Below, in pieces: positions 9,277 to 21,050 of a DNA stretch of 64,000 bases; position 1 is the stretch's first letter, and each line of letters opens with the position of its first letter. The stretch lies in the NCBI GenBank assembly GCA_018296165.2, contig JACKQL020000003.1, forward strand, positions 682,001 through 746,000. Direction: 5' to 3'. The position numbers and the translations under genes are program-made. The notes below the pieces were generated by a model. It worked only from the letters and a program-made list of their open reading frames with translations, ran no database searches and was not told the origin of the DNA. Origin of the DNA: Termitomyces sp. T153. Taxonomy: Eukaryota; Basidiomycota; Agaricomycetes; Agaricales; Lyophyllaceae.

Positions 9277-11428
9277 GATGAAGTTGTGGATAATCCAGGC
9301 CAAGCAATACATTTATATCGATAGCACGCTGATTCATTTTGAACGGACACGTTGCCAGAAGATGAATGGCAGCGTGGCAACATATTTACAGAACGAGCAC
9401 TGCAGATTTTGGAGCCATCACACTGATCGACTGCCTGCAAGTCTGGATGTACCTCATGACTCACCTCAAGAGTTCTGCGTGCAGTCATTAGACGTGGTAC
9501 TCTGAGTATGAAATAGAACACTTTACAAACGACAGAAAAACGACAGAAGAGTGTCTCGATCCAGGAAAAGACGATATTCTTTACCGCGACATTGAGGATA
9601 GTGCGAGGGAAAACACGTTTTTCCGACCTGTCTCAGCTTGAACTCACCTTCGGTTGGAAAATTCTGGATCTAAGATCATTCAACTCATGATCCAACAGCG
9701 TCGGGGTCACAAGAAGTTTACTTTTTGTGGATCAATGCCCGTCAAAAGCCTTGGTAAAGACTGAGGAGAGCAAGGATAAAAGCCTGTGGACCGGCCAAAT
9801 GGGGTTTCCCTGCTACGGAGGTTGAAGGACCGGCAGTTGCCAGAGCTTCGTCACCTCTGAGAGCAACGGGTCACAGAGTTGTAACGTGTTATGTTCTAAT
9901 GGGACAGGTAGTCCAACTGGTTTGTCGTGTGCAATTCCGGCGTGTTCCATTTTAGGCAGAACCGTTACACCAAAGCCGAACGGAACTATCTAGGCCGCCG
10001 CACGCAGGAGTGACAAACCTCATTTCTTCCACCCGCGATAACCAGCCGATTGCTCAACACAAGGCGAACACGAGGCACTTGATCTATGAAACGATTTGCG
10101 CCCCTCGAACTTCTCCAGGAAACGGTCCAAACTGGTTTTGCTCAAGCGATCAACCTCTTAAAGCCCGTACTACCCGTTCAGAGTCTCATGTTCGCTAGCC
10201 AGATACATCAGGGTACGCTACTATATCTGACATACGTGCGACGTGCAAACAGGACTTTCCAATGCTTCGTTTCCATCGCTGTTTTGGTCAATCTTGCTTA
10301 GCTGAAGACCTACCACGTTCTACGGCACTAAAGTAGTCTTAAATAGATTGGCATTGTCCTCGACGGCTATCCGAGTAAGGTTCGAGGAACGCAATCAGTA
10401 TGGTTTATAGTCCCACATATCACAGATTATGATCATTTGTTCGGCGCCCCGTCAGGTAGTCTCAGTAAACGCCAGTCAGCAAGCAAGAAATGGATGTTTC
10501 TCCCTTTATATGGTTGGGCGTACGTCGACTGATATACAAACTTCTATTACCTAGAAAGTGAGATGAGCCAATCTTCATAGGTAGACCCGCTGGCAAACGA
10601 TTTTCTTTGCTTTTGCCAGAAGCCGTGGGCGACAGGTGACAGTGGCGAGCTGAAGTGTCGCCCTTCTGCACCGATTAAGAAGTAGGTGCCGTCAACAGAG
10701 AGAGAGAACAACCAGTAAGAACTAGCTGACTCCAAGTCGGAGACTTGTAAAGAAGGCTTTCTAGAAGATTCGAAAATACCGTTATTGTTATCCCGTGGGT
10801 ATCTTGACATCAGTGAAAGACAGCTGAATCGCCCTTCGCTAGAGCTATAAGATCGACAGAGCGGGTATAAGCGGGTGAGATGGGTAATAAACGTCATTTC
10901 CTCCTGTTCTATGTTTATCGACCGCAGTGGTTAATGAACATGGATTCAAATCTGAAACTGCAATCCGTCATACTTTACTTGTCGACACTCTTTTGGATAT
11001 AATGGTCCAGTGCCATGTTGCTACCATACTTCAATGCTGCATTTTCATCTCAGATGGACTTTCCACACCGTACCACCCGGCAATGTGCTCTCTACTTCTC
11101 GAGGGAAAACTTTCAACTTCGGGCCGATATCCTGCAGACCCGTAGCTTAAACATGTGGTTTGCACCTGAATGCCAGTAATTTGGGGCTTCGTATGCCTCG
11201 TGTAAATGGGCTGGTGTTAGCTCTTCAAAGACTAATCATCACAGAAAGAAATTGTAACGGTCGATCGTCCTCCCTTTCCAAGACCAGCAAGAGGGCTCAG
11301 ATTTCCAAACGCTCGCCCTGCAGTACAAAGGTCGCCGTCTTCTTCAGTACAGGGTATTGTACTTTAATTTTCCTACTGCGCTCTGTAGAGAGTCAAAGAA
11401 CACGGTTGATTATTTGTTGTAGATCGTA
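9277..11428. other. Intergenic, no gene recognised
   Basis: This is the shared 5' region of the divergent GTPase-like genes (copy 1 minus, copy 2 plus). Only short open frames without family motifs or convincing splice structure are visible, including a 116-codon minus frame at 10547-10897. I see no RNA gene or repeat here. Confidence 0.4.
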
Positions 11429-12481
11429 ATGGGTCCGAAGAATCGAAAGTGGGAAAAGGAGATCAAGACTGGCGACTATTTCATCGAGGATGGTAGAGAG
11501 GGTGATGTGGTTATTCCGTAGGTCCTCTTTCCGCCCATGTGAAACATTTTCAGTATTTCCTTCCTCAGAATTATGGGTCCGACTGGAGCTGGAAAAAGCA
11601 CAGTATGCAGGATCAAATCTCCAAGTCAAAAAACAATAAATGCTGATCATCCACGATAGTTCATAAACACCCTCCTGGGGGGCAATTGCGCTCGCGTTGG
11701 GAATGATCTTCAATCCGAGACGCAACATATTCATCATTATCAACTAACTCCGAATCGTCGAATCTTCGTTGTCGATACTCCCGGATTCGATGACACAAGC
11801 ACCAAAGATCGAGAAATTCTGAGGCGTATCGCCGTTTGGATGGCGAAATCGTGCGCGACATCTGTATTACCTGCGCGATCACGTCTGACACTCAATAGAT
11901 ATTCAGACAAGGCAAAAGTTGGAGGTATTATATACCTACAAGAGATCACCCAAGCTCGCGTCACAGGGACAGTGAGGAGGAACTTCGATATGTTTGAGAA
12001 GCTATGTGGTCCAAACGCAGCCACACACATAATTCTCACAACGACGAAATGGAGCGATGTAAAGCCAGACGTCGGGGCGCAGCGCGAGATCCAGCTCCGC
12101 GACCATTTCTGGAATGATATGTTGAGAGATGGTTCCAAGATGCGCCAATTCCGTGGCACACAAAACTCGGCTAAAGAAATAGTCCAGGAAATCCTCGTTC
12201 GAAGGGCGCTGGACGCCGCTCAAATCCAGGACGAATTGGTCGAAGTCGATAAGTTGCTGTCGGAGACTGAAGCTGGTCGAACGTTGCGTTATACGCTCAA
12301 GGAGGCACTTGAGGAACAGAAAAAAATGGCTGCACGGCTTCGTACGGAAGGTGGTGACGACTTTCGCGATCAGGTAATTGAGAACGACAGCAAAATTCGT
12401 GCACTTCTCGGGCAAATAAGTGCTTTGGACATTCCCCTTGGGCGGAGGGTATTGCGCGCGCTTGGGCTCCTGAAGGGGTAG
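11429..12481 (+). CDS. P-loop GTPase-like protein, intact Walker A (copy 2)
   Basis: The model join(11429..11517, 11569..11602, 11660..11850, 11899..12481) is in phase throughout and yields 298 residues. Exon 2 is a 34-nt micro-exon encoding essentially only the P loop, IMGPTGAGKST, with both flanking introns of 51 and 57 nt. G3 is VVDTPGFDD, the G4-like motif is LTTTKW, and the C-terminal half has heptad-like charged sequence (ALEEQKKMAARLR) ending in a hydrophobic/basic helix (RRVLRALGLLKG) that could contact membrane. Exon boundaries match copies 1 and 3 exactly, so they are paralogues. It probably acts as a cytosolic or membrane-attached nucleotide switch; partner and pathway are unknown. 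Confidence 0.8.
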
Positions 12482-15200
12482 GCCATGGTGTGGCATCAAA
12501 TATCTCGAGCTAGTAGTATTAAGGTACATCATGAGTCGACCATCATTGAATCTGGTTGAGCTTGACAGCTGTGGCTGCTGCGTCTGTTCTATTCCATAAC
12601 GCTTTGTATTATCCATGACACGACAACCGCAGCCTTGGCTTCTAGTCATCTGACGCGCCTCGGGGCGCCAACTTGATCGGACCTGGCGCTGAGGTGGACT
12701 CGGGGTCCCAGAGCACCGCCTGAAGGCGGTTTCGGGGGTGGCTTGAAAGGCAGCGAGAGGCTGGGTGTGTATGCGATCGGTGGAGAGAAGGCCAATTGTG
12801 AACAAGAGATTTTAATAGAAGTAGAGGGTGTATTGCTCAGTATCTACGACCCCGGAAGGGTGGATGCAGATCAAGAAGCGGTCCTTCCCGTACTTTCACG
12901 TTCCACTCGATAACCTTACAAATTAGTACCTCTCCATTGGAATACGACGACTTGATCAAGTGATGTGGGCGAAATCGACTATGTATTTCGATCTTATCTC
13001 ATGACAAAGGTATGTGTGCTTATACATACACACTATGATTCCCAACCAGGCATGAGTAGATGGTCAACGTGAGAGCAGCTGAATTGTATGAGTCAAAAGA
13101 GCAGCATCAGAAAGCTATGTCGGACCTATGACCAGGATACGTAAGCTTTCAAGGCTGGTGTCGATTGTGCACTATTCAAGGGGTCACGTATCGTAAGTGG
13201 TACGGAGATATAGAACCATCCTGGAGTTGGCATGTATACGGGACTTGTGGTTCTCAACAGATATACCAACCAGTAATCGGGTCCCGACACAGTGGAGAAA
13301 AAATCAGTTTTATGGCGTAACATACGACAGATCCAGGACGTTGGTTCTACGTGAAACTGACATTGTATTCGGCATTCACGACATATACGTCAAGATCAGT
13401 TTCATGTCAATCGTACCAGGGACGAAAATCCTTAGACATGAAGAGGCACGAGATCAGAAGTGTCAGAAGCGCCCAAAACATCGGCGCAATCCTCATGCTT
13501 TATTGACGCCGAGAATACATAGCGTATAGCGGTGGAAAGACGAGCGAGAACGAATCAAATCGAGCCAAATGACCAGGCGAAATGGAGACATCCGGCCTTG
13601 CCTCGAAAGTATAAAAATTCTGGAGAGAGGCATGTATTTTTAAGTTGAAACCCCAGACCTACTACTAGTAAGCACCTCAGCTGCTCAACTTTCTAAGGTT
13701 TTTGCTCGCGTCAACACTGTCTGCTTGACTCTTGCATTCGCTCTCTGCCCCTCTGCGGCCAGTGTCTTGACCCATTACTGCTGACGCTGGCTGTGAGTAA
13801 CAAATTCCGATGTTACAGAAGAAAAACTGACAATCTATGCAGTGGGTTGCAGTCCCATCATTGGAGGCGTACGATGGTAAAATCTCAGTATGATACAGAA
13901 TTGATACAAAATAACCAATATACTAATTAGCAACACCCAAACTGTTTGCTACACTGGAAATACTAAAGTTGTGAGTATACTTGGTTCCGGGAAGACGGAG
14001 TCGCTGACGATTAGTTTGTAACAGAATGGCCTCATTATTATTGGTTGCTACCCCATTAACGTCAGTTTGTGAGCCAACTGGAGGGTCTACTGATAGAAAT
14101 AGATCATTCAGGAGTTACAGAGGTCTTTTCTAGTTTTATTGTAGTGGTTTATTGAAAGAAAGTGGCTGAGAACAGCTACCCGTGATTGCCAGTGAGAGCC
14201 CTTGAGAATGCCGGATAGCAGGTAAAGAGAACGTGCTAGTAGGCACAGAGCATCTAAAGTCAGCCAGGATGAAAAATGCACTCAAGTTTGTTGAAGGCTC
14301 GGACTATAGGTCCGATGTCAGTATAAACTGTCTTGACCATTTGTCCTGGGATATATGATCGCAAACGACAAATTAGTCTTGGTTGGTTTAGTGTACAAGT
14401 CGAAATCTGCAAAGGTCAGCAAATAAATAAGCCGAAAAGCCGTTGTTTGTTGAACCTTGAATGATCTTACATACATCGACAATACGACGATCGACTCGGC
14501 TTGTGGGTCAATTCTTGAAAGACCAGCACGAAATACCATCTTGGATCGAGCTGATTCTGGCGTCTACATTGACATTGCAAGAGCCGCCAAATTTCATCGA
14601 CATCTATACAATACAGGTTTGTTGTAGGCTTCTGTCACCAAAGTCGACCTAGCAGAGGAAGACTAAAAACACGTTGAAAATCACGACGGAAAGGAACATC
14701 GAGTCCACACCGATCAGCCAGCATATCGAACAGCCAGCACGAGGCCTCGAGGCCATGTTTCCTTCCAAGAATCAGGTCTGACGACATTCTCAGTTGATTC
14801 ATGAAGTAGTGTATAGGCCATCAGTACTTAGATGCCAGCGTTCATCACTTTGATATGTTTCCATTGACTTAGTATCTATGGCCGTCACAACGCCGAAAAG
14901 CGGATCTTCGCAAGGAGCCTATCAACGATCGAGAAATATAGCTGCATGGAACACACGAGGCAAGTATGAGGATCAGATTATGGAATTCAATATTGAGGCC
15001 TTGGTTTGGTTCAATGAAAGGATACAGACTGACTTGATTCGACTTTTAACCCCTCGCACCTTAACCTCATGTCCTCATAGACAGAATCCGTAAATACATG
15101 AGTGATATCTCATACAACGTGTAGGTCCCCCCCCACACACACACCACATACACACCACTCGTCCCCTCGCTCCTGCAGATCATCTTGTCAACCATCAGTT
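12482..15200. other. Intergenic with one hydrophobin relic
   Basis: Apart from the hydrophobin relic at 13691-14072, no gene is supported. A 267-codon minus-strand open frame at 12002-12805 is mostly antisense to the last exon of the GTPase gene and is dismissed. A short plus frame at 14878-15093 has no recognised motif. Confidence 0.4.
13691..14072 (+). pseudogene. Class I hydrophobin relic
   Basis: The 5' part reads SKVFARVNTVCLTLAFALCP, a signal-peptide-like stretch typical of hydrophobins, but its start codon is lost and the frame stops at about 13782. The 3' part has correct hydrophobin splice sites and reads GCSPIIGGVRCNTQTVCYTG, then NGLIIIGCYPINVSL and a stop at 14070-14072. This is the second half of a class I hydrophobin, including the conserved intron before NGL. 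The central CC and CS3 loop are missing, and the CC pair after TQTV has become CY. It is therefore a deleted, non-functional copy, paralogous to the intact gene at 54892-55472. Confidence 0.6.
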
Positions 15201-18200
15201 ATGTCCTCGAACACTGACAACGGACAGGCTCGGTCCAAGTATGTCCCTTCCATACTCAAAATGGAGACCTATATCAATTATTTAAATCTAGGCTATCGAG
15301 CGATTTTGCAAGCAAACGCCGTACAAGTGGGTAAGTTCAAAATAATTATGTTACGTGCTCAAATCTGTCTCATTCACTCAATCCTGGTGCAAATAACAGC
15401 AATCGTCAAGATTTTGGTAGAAGCCAGCTTCCCGGTAGTTCTCATCAAGTTTCAACGAGACCAGCCCAGTCCGGAGCACAAGATTCGAAGGAAGGCGCGA
15501 CTATGAAAGATACTTTCGTGTACGTTCTTTCCAGCCATCATGCGAGAGATCCACGAAAAAAAAGTTTAGTATTCAACCTCGGCCGACTTCCGCAACAAAA
15601 GTTTTTACAATTGGACATGCCACTGCTATGCGTCCAATTATTTCGCATGATCTAAGCCAACCTTCAGGGTATGTACCACATGGTCTATTCCCCATTTATT
15701 TCCAACGAGTGACATTCAGTGGCCCTCACACTACAACAAAGGCAGACCCTATGAGCCGGAAACTTTCTGACGTAGTTTCCAGTGCTTCGGTTGGTGATGG
15801 GAAGATTATCATGAAGGGAACCACGGCCGCCCCTTCATACTTGAACGTGAACGATATCGCTGATCAGTGCGTTGTCTTAAATATTTCTCAGCATAACCAA
15901 ATTGAAGATCATCACAGGTCGACAGTGTCTACGTCAGTAAGTATTGAAAAGGAGGCCGTCAAAAACGGCCACTCTTCAACTCCTGAGAAAGTCAAATCAG
16001 GGATATCGTGAGTTATCAACAGTCATCCTTCCGCGTTACCTAGTCGAGGGCTGACGGTTACGCTTCCGTGCGCAATAAAGCAGATCCGACAGATCCGACC
16101 CAGCTGACAAGTCGATTGAAATTGCAAAAATGTGTGTGTCTTACTGTGATTTGCTCGAGACGGCTCAGATAATTCGACGCAATAGCCCGCGTCCTCCCCC
16201 CCAGAAGGACAACGTCGTCGAGGGGTCTTATAAGCCGCCGTAAGTCCTCTCGTTGATATCATCCAATTTGATGACATTTGACCCTGTTGTCAAGCACCCT
16301 GACTTCCGATAGTGAGTATGAAATCAAGACGAAGAGCCGATCTTCGTACGTAGGGTTACTGGTCTCTACAGACCACGAGACCTTTCTCACTTTTTGCCAG
16401 CAGCCGAGGTGAAAGTGCCGATAGCGAGCCCAAATCATCTACTACTTTACCCCCTTTGAAGAGGTGCTACCAACGGCTCACACTCTCACGTTCATTGACA
16501 TTCTTGCTAGGTCGATCGATTTAGATAGGTCGGATGAAGGGTTGGGTTCGTGGAAAAAAGGACCAATTCGAATTCCCGGGTCCTCGGTGTTTAACAAACT
16601 CTTCAAAGGAAGCAGAAACTCGGCGAACATGACGTCCAAGACAAAGATTGGCGATAATGATATCGTTATTGCGTATGTTACCTGCAAAAGTGGCGATACA
16701 ATAATTAACATGTAATCCAGTGTCATGGGGAGAGTGGGAAAAGAAGGGAAACGCTTGGTAAGAGCTGCTTAACCCTGGTGTGGATATATCCTGATGACCT
16801 TCCGGAACATCAACAGTTTATTGACGATGTTTTTGGTGATAATTATGATCGACATGCTATCAGTTCTCCTCACACCCACTTCGTCGTTGCATCCGATCCC
16901 GATCGAAGTCATCCCGGCCGTAACATCTTCATGGTTTATACTACCGGTGGGAAAGAGCAAAAGCTGAATGAAGCGATACGACATGTTTCGGGATGGCTTT
17001 CTGATACGTACGCAACCTTGTTGATGGATGGACACAGTGCAAACGAACATAGAATTGCAGATCTTGCGACAAAAGAAAGTTCTCTGGCTTGATATATCTT
17101 GAAGATGCATCAACCGCGCCCCCTACCAAGCTATCACGTCACGCTCTAGATCTTCTCGATCAATGTGTAGATCGCCCCAACATCGTTATCGCGACGACAG
17201 GATGGGATGACGACGCCAACATGGAGCCTTTAGAGAACCGACACAAAGAGCTCGTTGAACAGTGGAGGGCATTTGTTGACCGTGGCGTGAGTGTCCTTCG
17301 GTTGTCGGCCCCGGCTAAAGCTTCACGAGATGTTTTTCATACTTCTTGGGACACCGTCAAACTTCTCCTGATGAAGCATGACGGGAAAACGACAACTGAG
17401 AAACGAGCTGTGTGGAAAGGCAAGGAACAGAAAGTTGAAGACAGGTTTTTATCTGACCCTAGAGATACTGATTTCGTCATCCCGTAAGCTTCTCTCGATA
17501 TGAATACATGACGCGAGTTTGAAGTTTCCGAACAGAGTTATGGGTCCTACAGGAGCGGGAAAAAGCACGGTAAGGGTATGAAATCTACTCATTGTGTAAA
17601 GCTCAATGCTCGTTACACGAATAGTTCATAAACTATGTCGCTGGCCAGAACGTCACGATAGTCGGTCACAACCTTAAATCGGAGACGCAGCAGCTGCAAC
17701 ACGTTGTATTACCTCACCCTACAGAAAGCACTCGCAGGATTATCATTGTCGACACGCCGGGCTTTGATGACACCTATGTAGCTGATTCCGAGATACTACG
17801 GCGCATCTCCGTTTGGTTAGCTCGGTCGTAAGCTTGGTATTGGTGTTTTGTGAAAGTCATCTGGCACTAACAATCCTTATTAGCTACTCTGCTAATATGA
17901 CTTTAGCGGGCGTTATCTATCTGCATGAAATTAGCCAAACCCGAATGCTCGGGACTGCGCGCAAGAATCTAGACATGTTCAATAAGTTAATTGGTCATGA
18001 TGCCACTAGAAACGTCGTTCTCGCCACCACAAAATGGGGTGATATTCCTGAAGCCGTTGGCATTCGTCGCGAGGAACAGCTCAAAGACCGTCATTGGAAG
18101 GGTATGATCGATCTGGGAGCTACATTACTTAGCTTTAGGGATTCTAGGGAATCTGGTTGGACAATCATTCAACATATCATCGACTCAGCTGCTATTCAGC

Positions 18201-18481
18201 CCCAGAGTTCTCGATACGTCGACTCTGTTGCGATACAGAATGAACTTGTCGAAGTCAGGAAGATGCTTCCGGAGACAGAAGCTGGCAAAACCTTACTTTA
18301 CACACTAGAGGAACTTTTGGAAATGCAGCGTCAGTCTGCCGCGCAGCTTCGAAAGGATGAAAGTAGCGATGAAGTAAAGGCAATGATGCAGGAAAATGAC
18401 CAGAAGATACGCGCGACACTCAGTCAAATAAACGATCTCAGCGGTAACAGGTTGCGCGCCTGGTTGAAGAAGCTTTTTTAA
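15201..18481 (+). CDS. Tandem G-domain protein: degenerate plus intact GTPase domain (copy 3)
   Basis: The C-terminal exons are well supported and in phase: ..16672, 16721..16757, 16817..17007, 17061..17483, 17536..17569, 17625..17827, 17884..18481. Domain 1 has the family micro-exon (37 nt), but its loop reads MGRVGKEGKR instead of GPTGAGKST. The DTPG motif reads YTTGG, and the G4-like motif has lost its lysine (TTGW). Domain 2, joined by a charged linker, has VMGPTGAGKST, VDTPGFDD and ATTKW plus the family coiled-coil tail, ending RLRAWLKKLF. Exon lengths of domain 1 (191 nt) equal those of copy 2, so the gene arose by internal duplication. The N-terminal part, from ATG 15201, is several small exons of Ser/Thr/Gln-rich, probably disordered sequence; its exact structure is uncertain. 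A pseudo-GTPase regulating an active neighbour domain is a reasonable inference. Confidence 0.7.
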
Positions 18482-19176
18482 TCAAGTACGCCACAAGTCT
18501 CCACATCACATCCTTGATCCTGACAATCTTTGGAAGTCAATTCCTTCGCTATGTATTATCGATGAACTCCCGATAGGTTTCTTTGTATTTAAGTAGCAAT
18601 CTCCAATGTATCAAGAATAAACCATTTCTCACTCTAAATACTAGGGCTTTTGAACTCTACAAATCAAAGAATATTCTTCGACACTTTACCTGAATATTCT
18701 GTCCGCCTGCCAGGCTCTTCAATCAGAAACCAAAAGGCCATTTCTAACGTGCTCCGCAGATTCCAGGCCACTGTTAGCCGTCGTATATCTCAATGCAAAA
18801 ATATCATGAGGTCATAAATTTTGGCCTCTGCTTATGCCTGAGTCAAGAAGTTGAAACTAAATTTCGCCATTCACGTTGATCCCCAAAAAGAAACACAAAA
18901 AAAGACTGGTCCCAATAGGCAATGTATGAGGACAGAGTCGGAATATCAGAGGTCCATGAGTTTGGCAGAGCAATTATTAATCCGAGAATACACCGAGAAT
19001 CCTCTCGTTTTGAACAAGATTTGATGATATATACTGAGGTACCGCGCGGGTATGGGCAAGTACCCGGCCCGATCTTCTCATCCATCGCTATATACTAATA
19101 TAGTGTGAATTTTCATATCGATCGCAGAAATCTTTTCTTCTTCTCAAGCCTCTAGTCTCTCCGTCAGGAAATAACT
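18482..19176. other. Intergenic; upstream region of aldo-keto reductase
   Basis: No gene is seen. A TATA-like CTATATAC lies at about 19088, some 85 bp before the ATG of the aldo-keto reductase, and a pyrimidine-rich TCTTTTCTTCTTCTC follows near 19130, a usual fungal core-promoter arrangement. Confidence 0.4.
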
Positions 19177-20900
19177 ATGACTTCTGATCAAGTTGTCCTC
19201 CACGAATTCAATCCCAAGAACATGCCGTTTAGGCGCCTTGGTCCTAGTGGGCTGCGTGTGCCTCTCTTTTCACTCGGAGGATGTAAGTATGCGGCGCTGA
19301 GCATACTTAGATGGATCCACTGATCACCGAATTTTTGAAGGGTTGACGTTGGGCGCATCGCTTCATGGTGGCCTTGTCAAGGTGGCTTCGTTTTTGTCTT
19401 CCTAGAAATTAAAACTGCTGACGCGGGATGTCAGGAAATCATCAAGACTGCGTTCGACGCCGGTATCAACATGTTCGATACTGCGGAGGCTTACGCTGCT
19501 GGACAATCAGAAGTTGAGATGTGAGTTACGAATTGTAGAATGCGCACTTGTGTAATTGTTCGTAAGAACTTAAACAAGGTTTGCAGGGGCCGTGCGATGA
19601 AGGAACTTGGCTTGCGTCGCACTGATCTTGTCATTACTACTAAACTATTCTGGGGCATTCGTACCGGCCCGAACGATGGCGGTCTATCCCGCAAACAGTG
19701 AGTAATGCCTGTGTGATATGTCCACTGATAATGATTCGACACTGGAATTTGAGCATTATCGAGGGCACGAAAGAAAGTCTTCGACGCCTTGGAATGGATT
19801 ATGTGGACGTTATCTTTGCTCACCGCCCCGACAACACTGTTCCCATGGAGGAGATCGTCAGGGCATTTAACTACGTCATAGACAAAGGCTGGGTCGGTGT
19901 TTTGCTCCCTCAATGGTCATATTCTTCGCTTTGACCAGTGATCGTGCTAGGCATTTTATTGGGCGACCTCTGAATGGAGTGCCTTGGAAATTGAAGAGGC
20001 ATATCGTAAGTAATTGCCGGTTAATATCCGCAGCCAAACGTTGTGAGAATGTCACTGCTAGATGTCGCTGAGAAACTGAACCTTATCCCTCCCATTGCTG
20101 AGCAATGCAAACATAAGTTCGTCTCCTCTGGTCTATGTATCATGCATGCTCACTTGTCTTATTGTCTGTGAAAAGTATGTTCCACCGCGAGCGTCCCGAG
20201 AAGGAATACGAGTAAGCTCCTTCAACGGTCACAAATGAAGTTATGCCCACTCGGTCAATCCAGACCTCTTTACAAGAAATATGGCCTCGGAACAACGACT
20301 TTCTCTTCCCTTGCTGCTGGATTGCTGACCGGAAAGGTGATCTAAATTTTAATCTCCTTATTTACACTTCTTACGAACGAAAATTTTGCGTAGTACAACG
20401 ATGGAATCCCTGAAGGCTCGCGCTTTGCCACTGTGGAGATGTTCCAGAGAGTAGCGTCTCGGCTTCAGCAGGAGGAAGGCAAGGAGGAAATCCGCAAGGT
20501 CCGGGAGCTTACCAAGATTGCTGCTGAGGGTAAGATCCTTGTTCGCTTGCTCTCTTACTTCATTTTGATGAGCTCTCCTTAGAACTTCAAACCAGTCCGG
20601 CAGCCCTAGCGCTTGCATGGGTTGCGAAGAACCCTAACACTTCCACAGTTATTCTCGGCGCATCGTCTGCGGAACAACTTAAAGAGAATCTCAAAGCATT
20701 GGAAGTTCTTCCTCGGCTCACCCCAGAGATTATGGAGAAGATTGAAGCCATCTTGAATAACAAACCTTCACCACCTGTATGTCGTCCCCCCAACGGATTT
20801 CCCTCTCACTCAACATTCTCTTCTCAACCAGGTCAATTACGGAAGACCACCTCTTGATCCACTCGGTCGCTCTTCTGTGTTCAGAACTGGCCAATATTAA
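19177..20900 (+). CDS. Aldo-keto reductase, potassium-channel beta-subunit type
   Basis: About ten exons with introns near 50-60 nt encode a cytosolic NADPH-dependent oxidoreductase of roughly 340 residues. It begins [11 protein letters not shown] and reads [20 protein letters not shown] near the N-terminus. The AKR catalytic tetrad is visible: Asp and Tyr in [14 protein letters not shown], Lys in TTKLFWG and His in FAHRPDN. Cofactor-binding sequence near the end includes [10 protein letters not shown] and [10 protein letters not shown]. Stop is TAA at 20900 after SSVFRTGQY. The FxxxEYxxGxSE-like pattern, TTKxFWG and the C-terminal GASS loop match the Kv-beta/YajO-like branch rather than sugar reductases. 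The physiological substrate cannot be inferred. It converges on the minus-strand permease 150 bp downstream. Confidence 0.85.
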
Positions 20901-21050
20901 GAATTTCGAATTTGTGATAGGTTGAAGATACATCTCAACCCAATGCAGAGATGTTGTACGATTGTATTGTCCCACATTAGATGGAAATAATCCGTGTACC
21001 AAGCTCCGCAATGGAATGAGGAAAATAAAAACCTGGGCATGTCATGAACA

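Noticed and set aside
12002..12805. 267-codon minus-strand open frame
   Set aside because: It is largely antisense to a well-supported GTPase exon and lacks any family motif.
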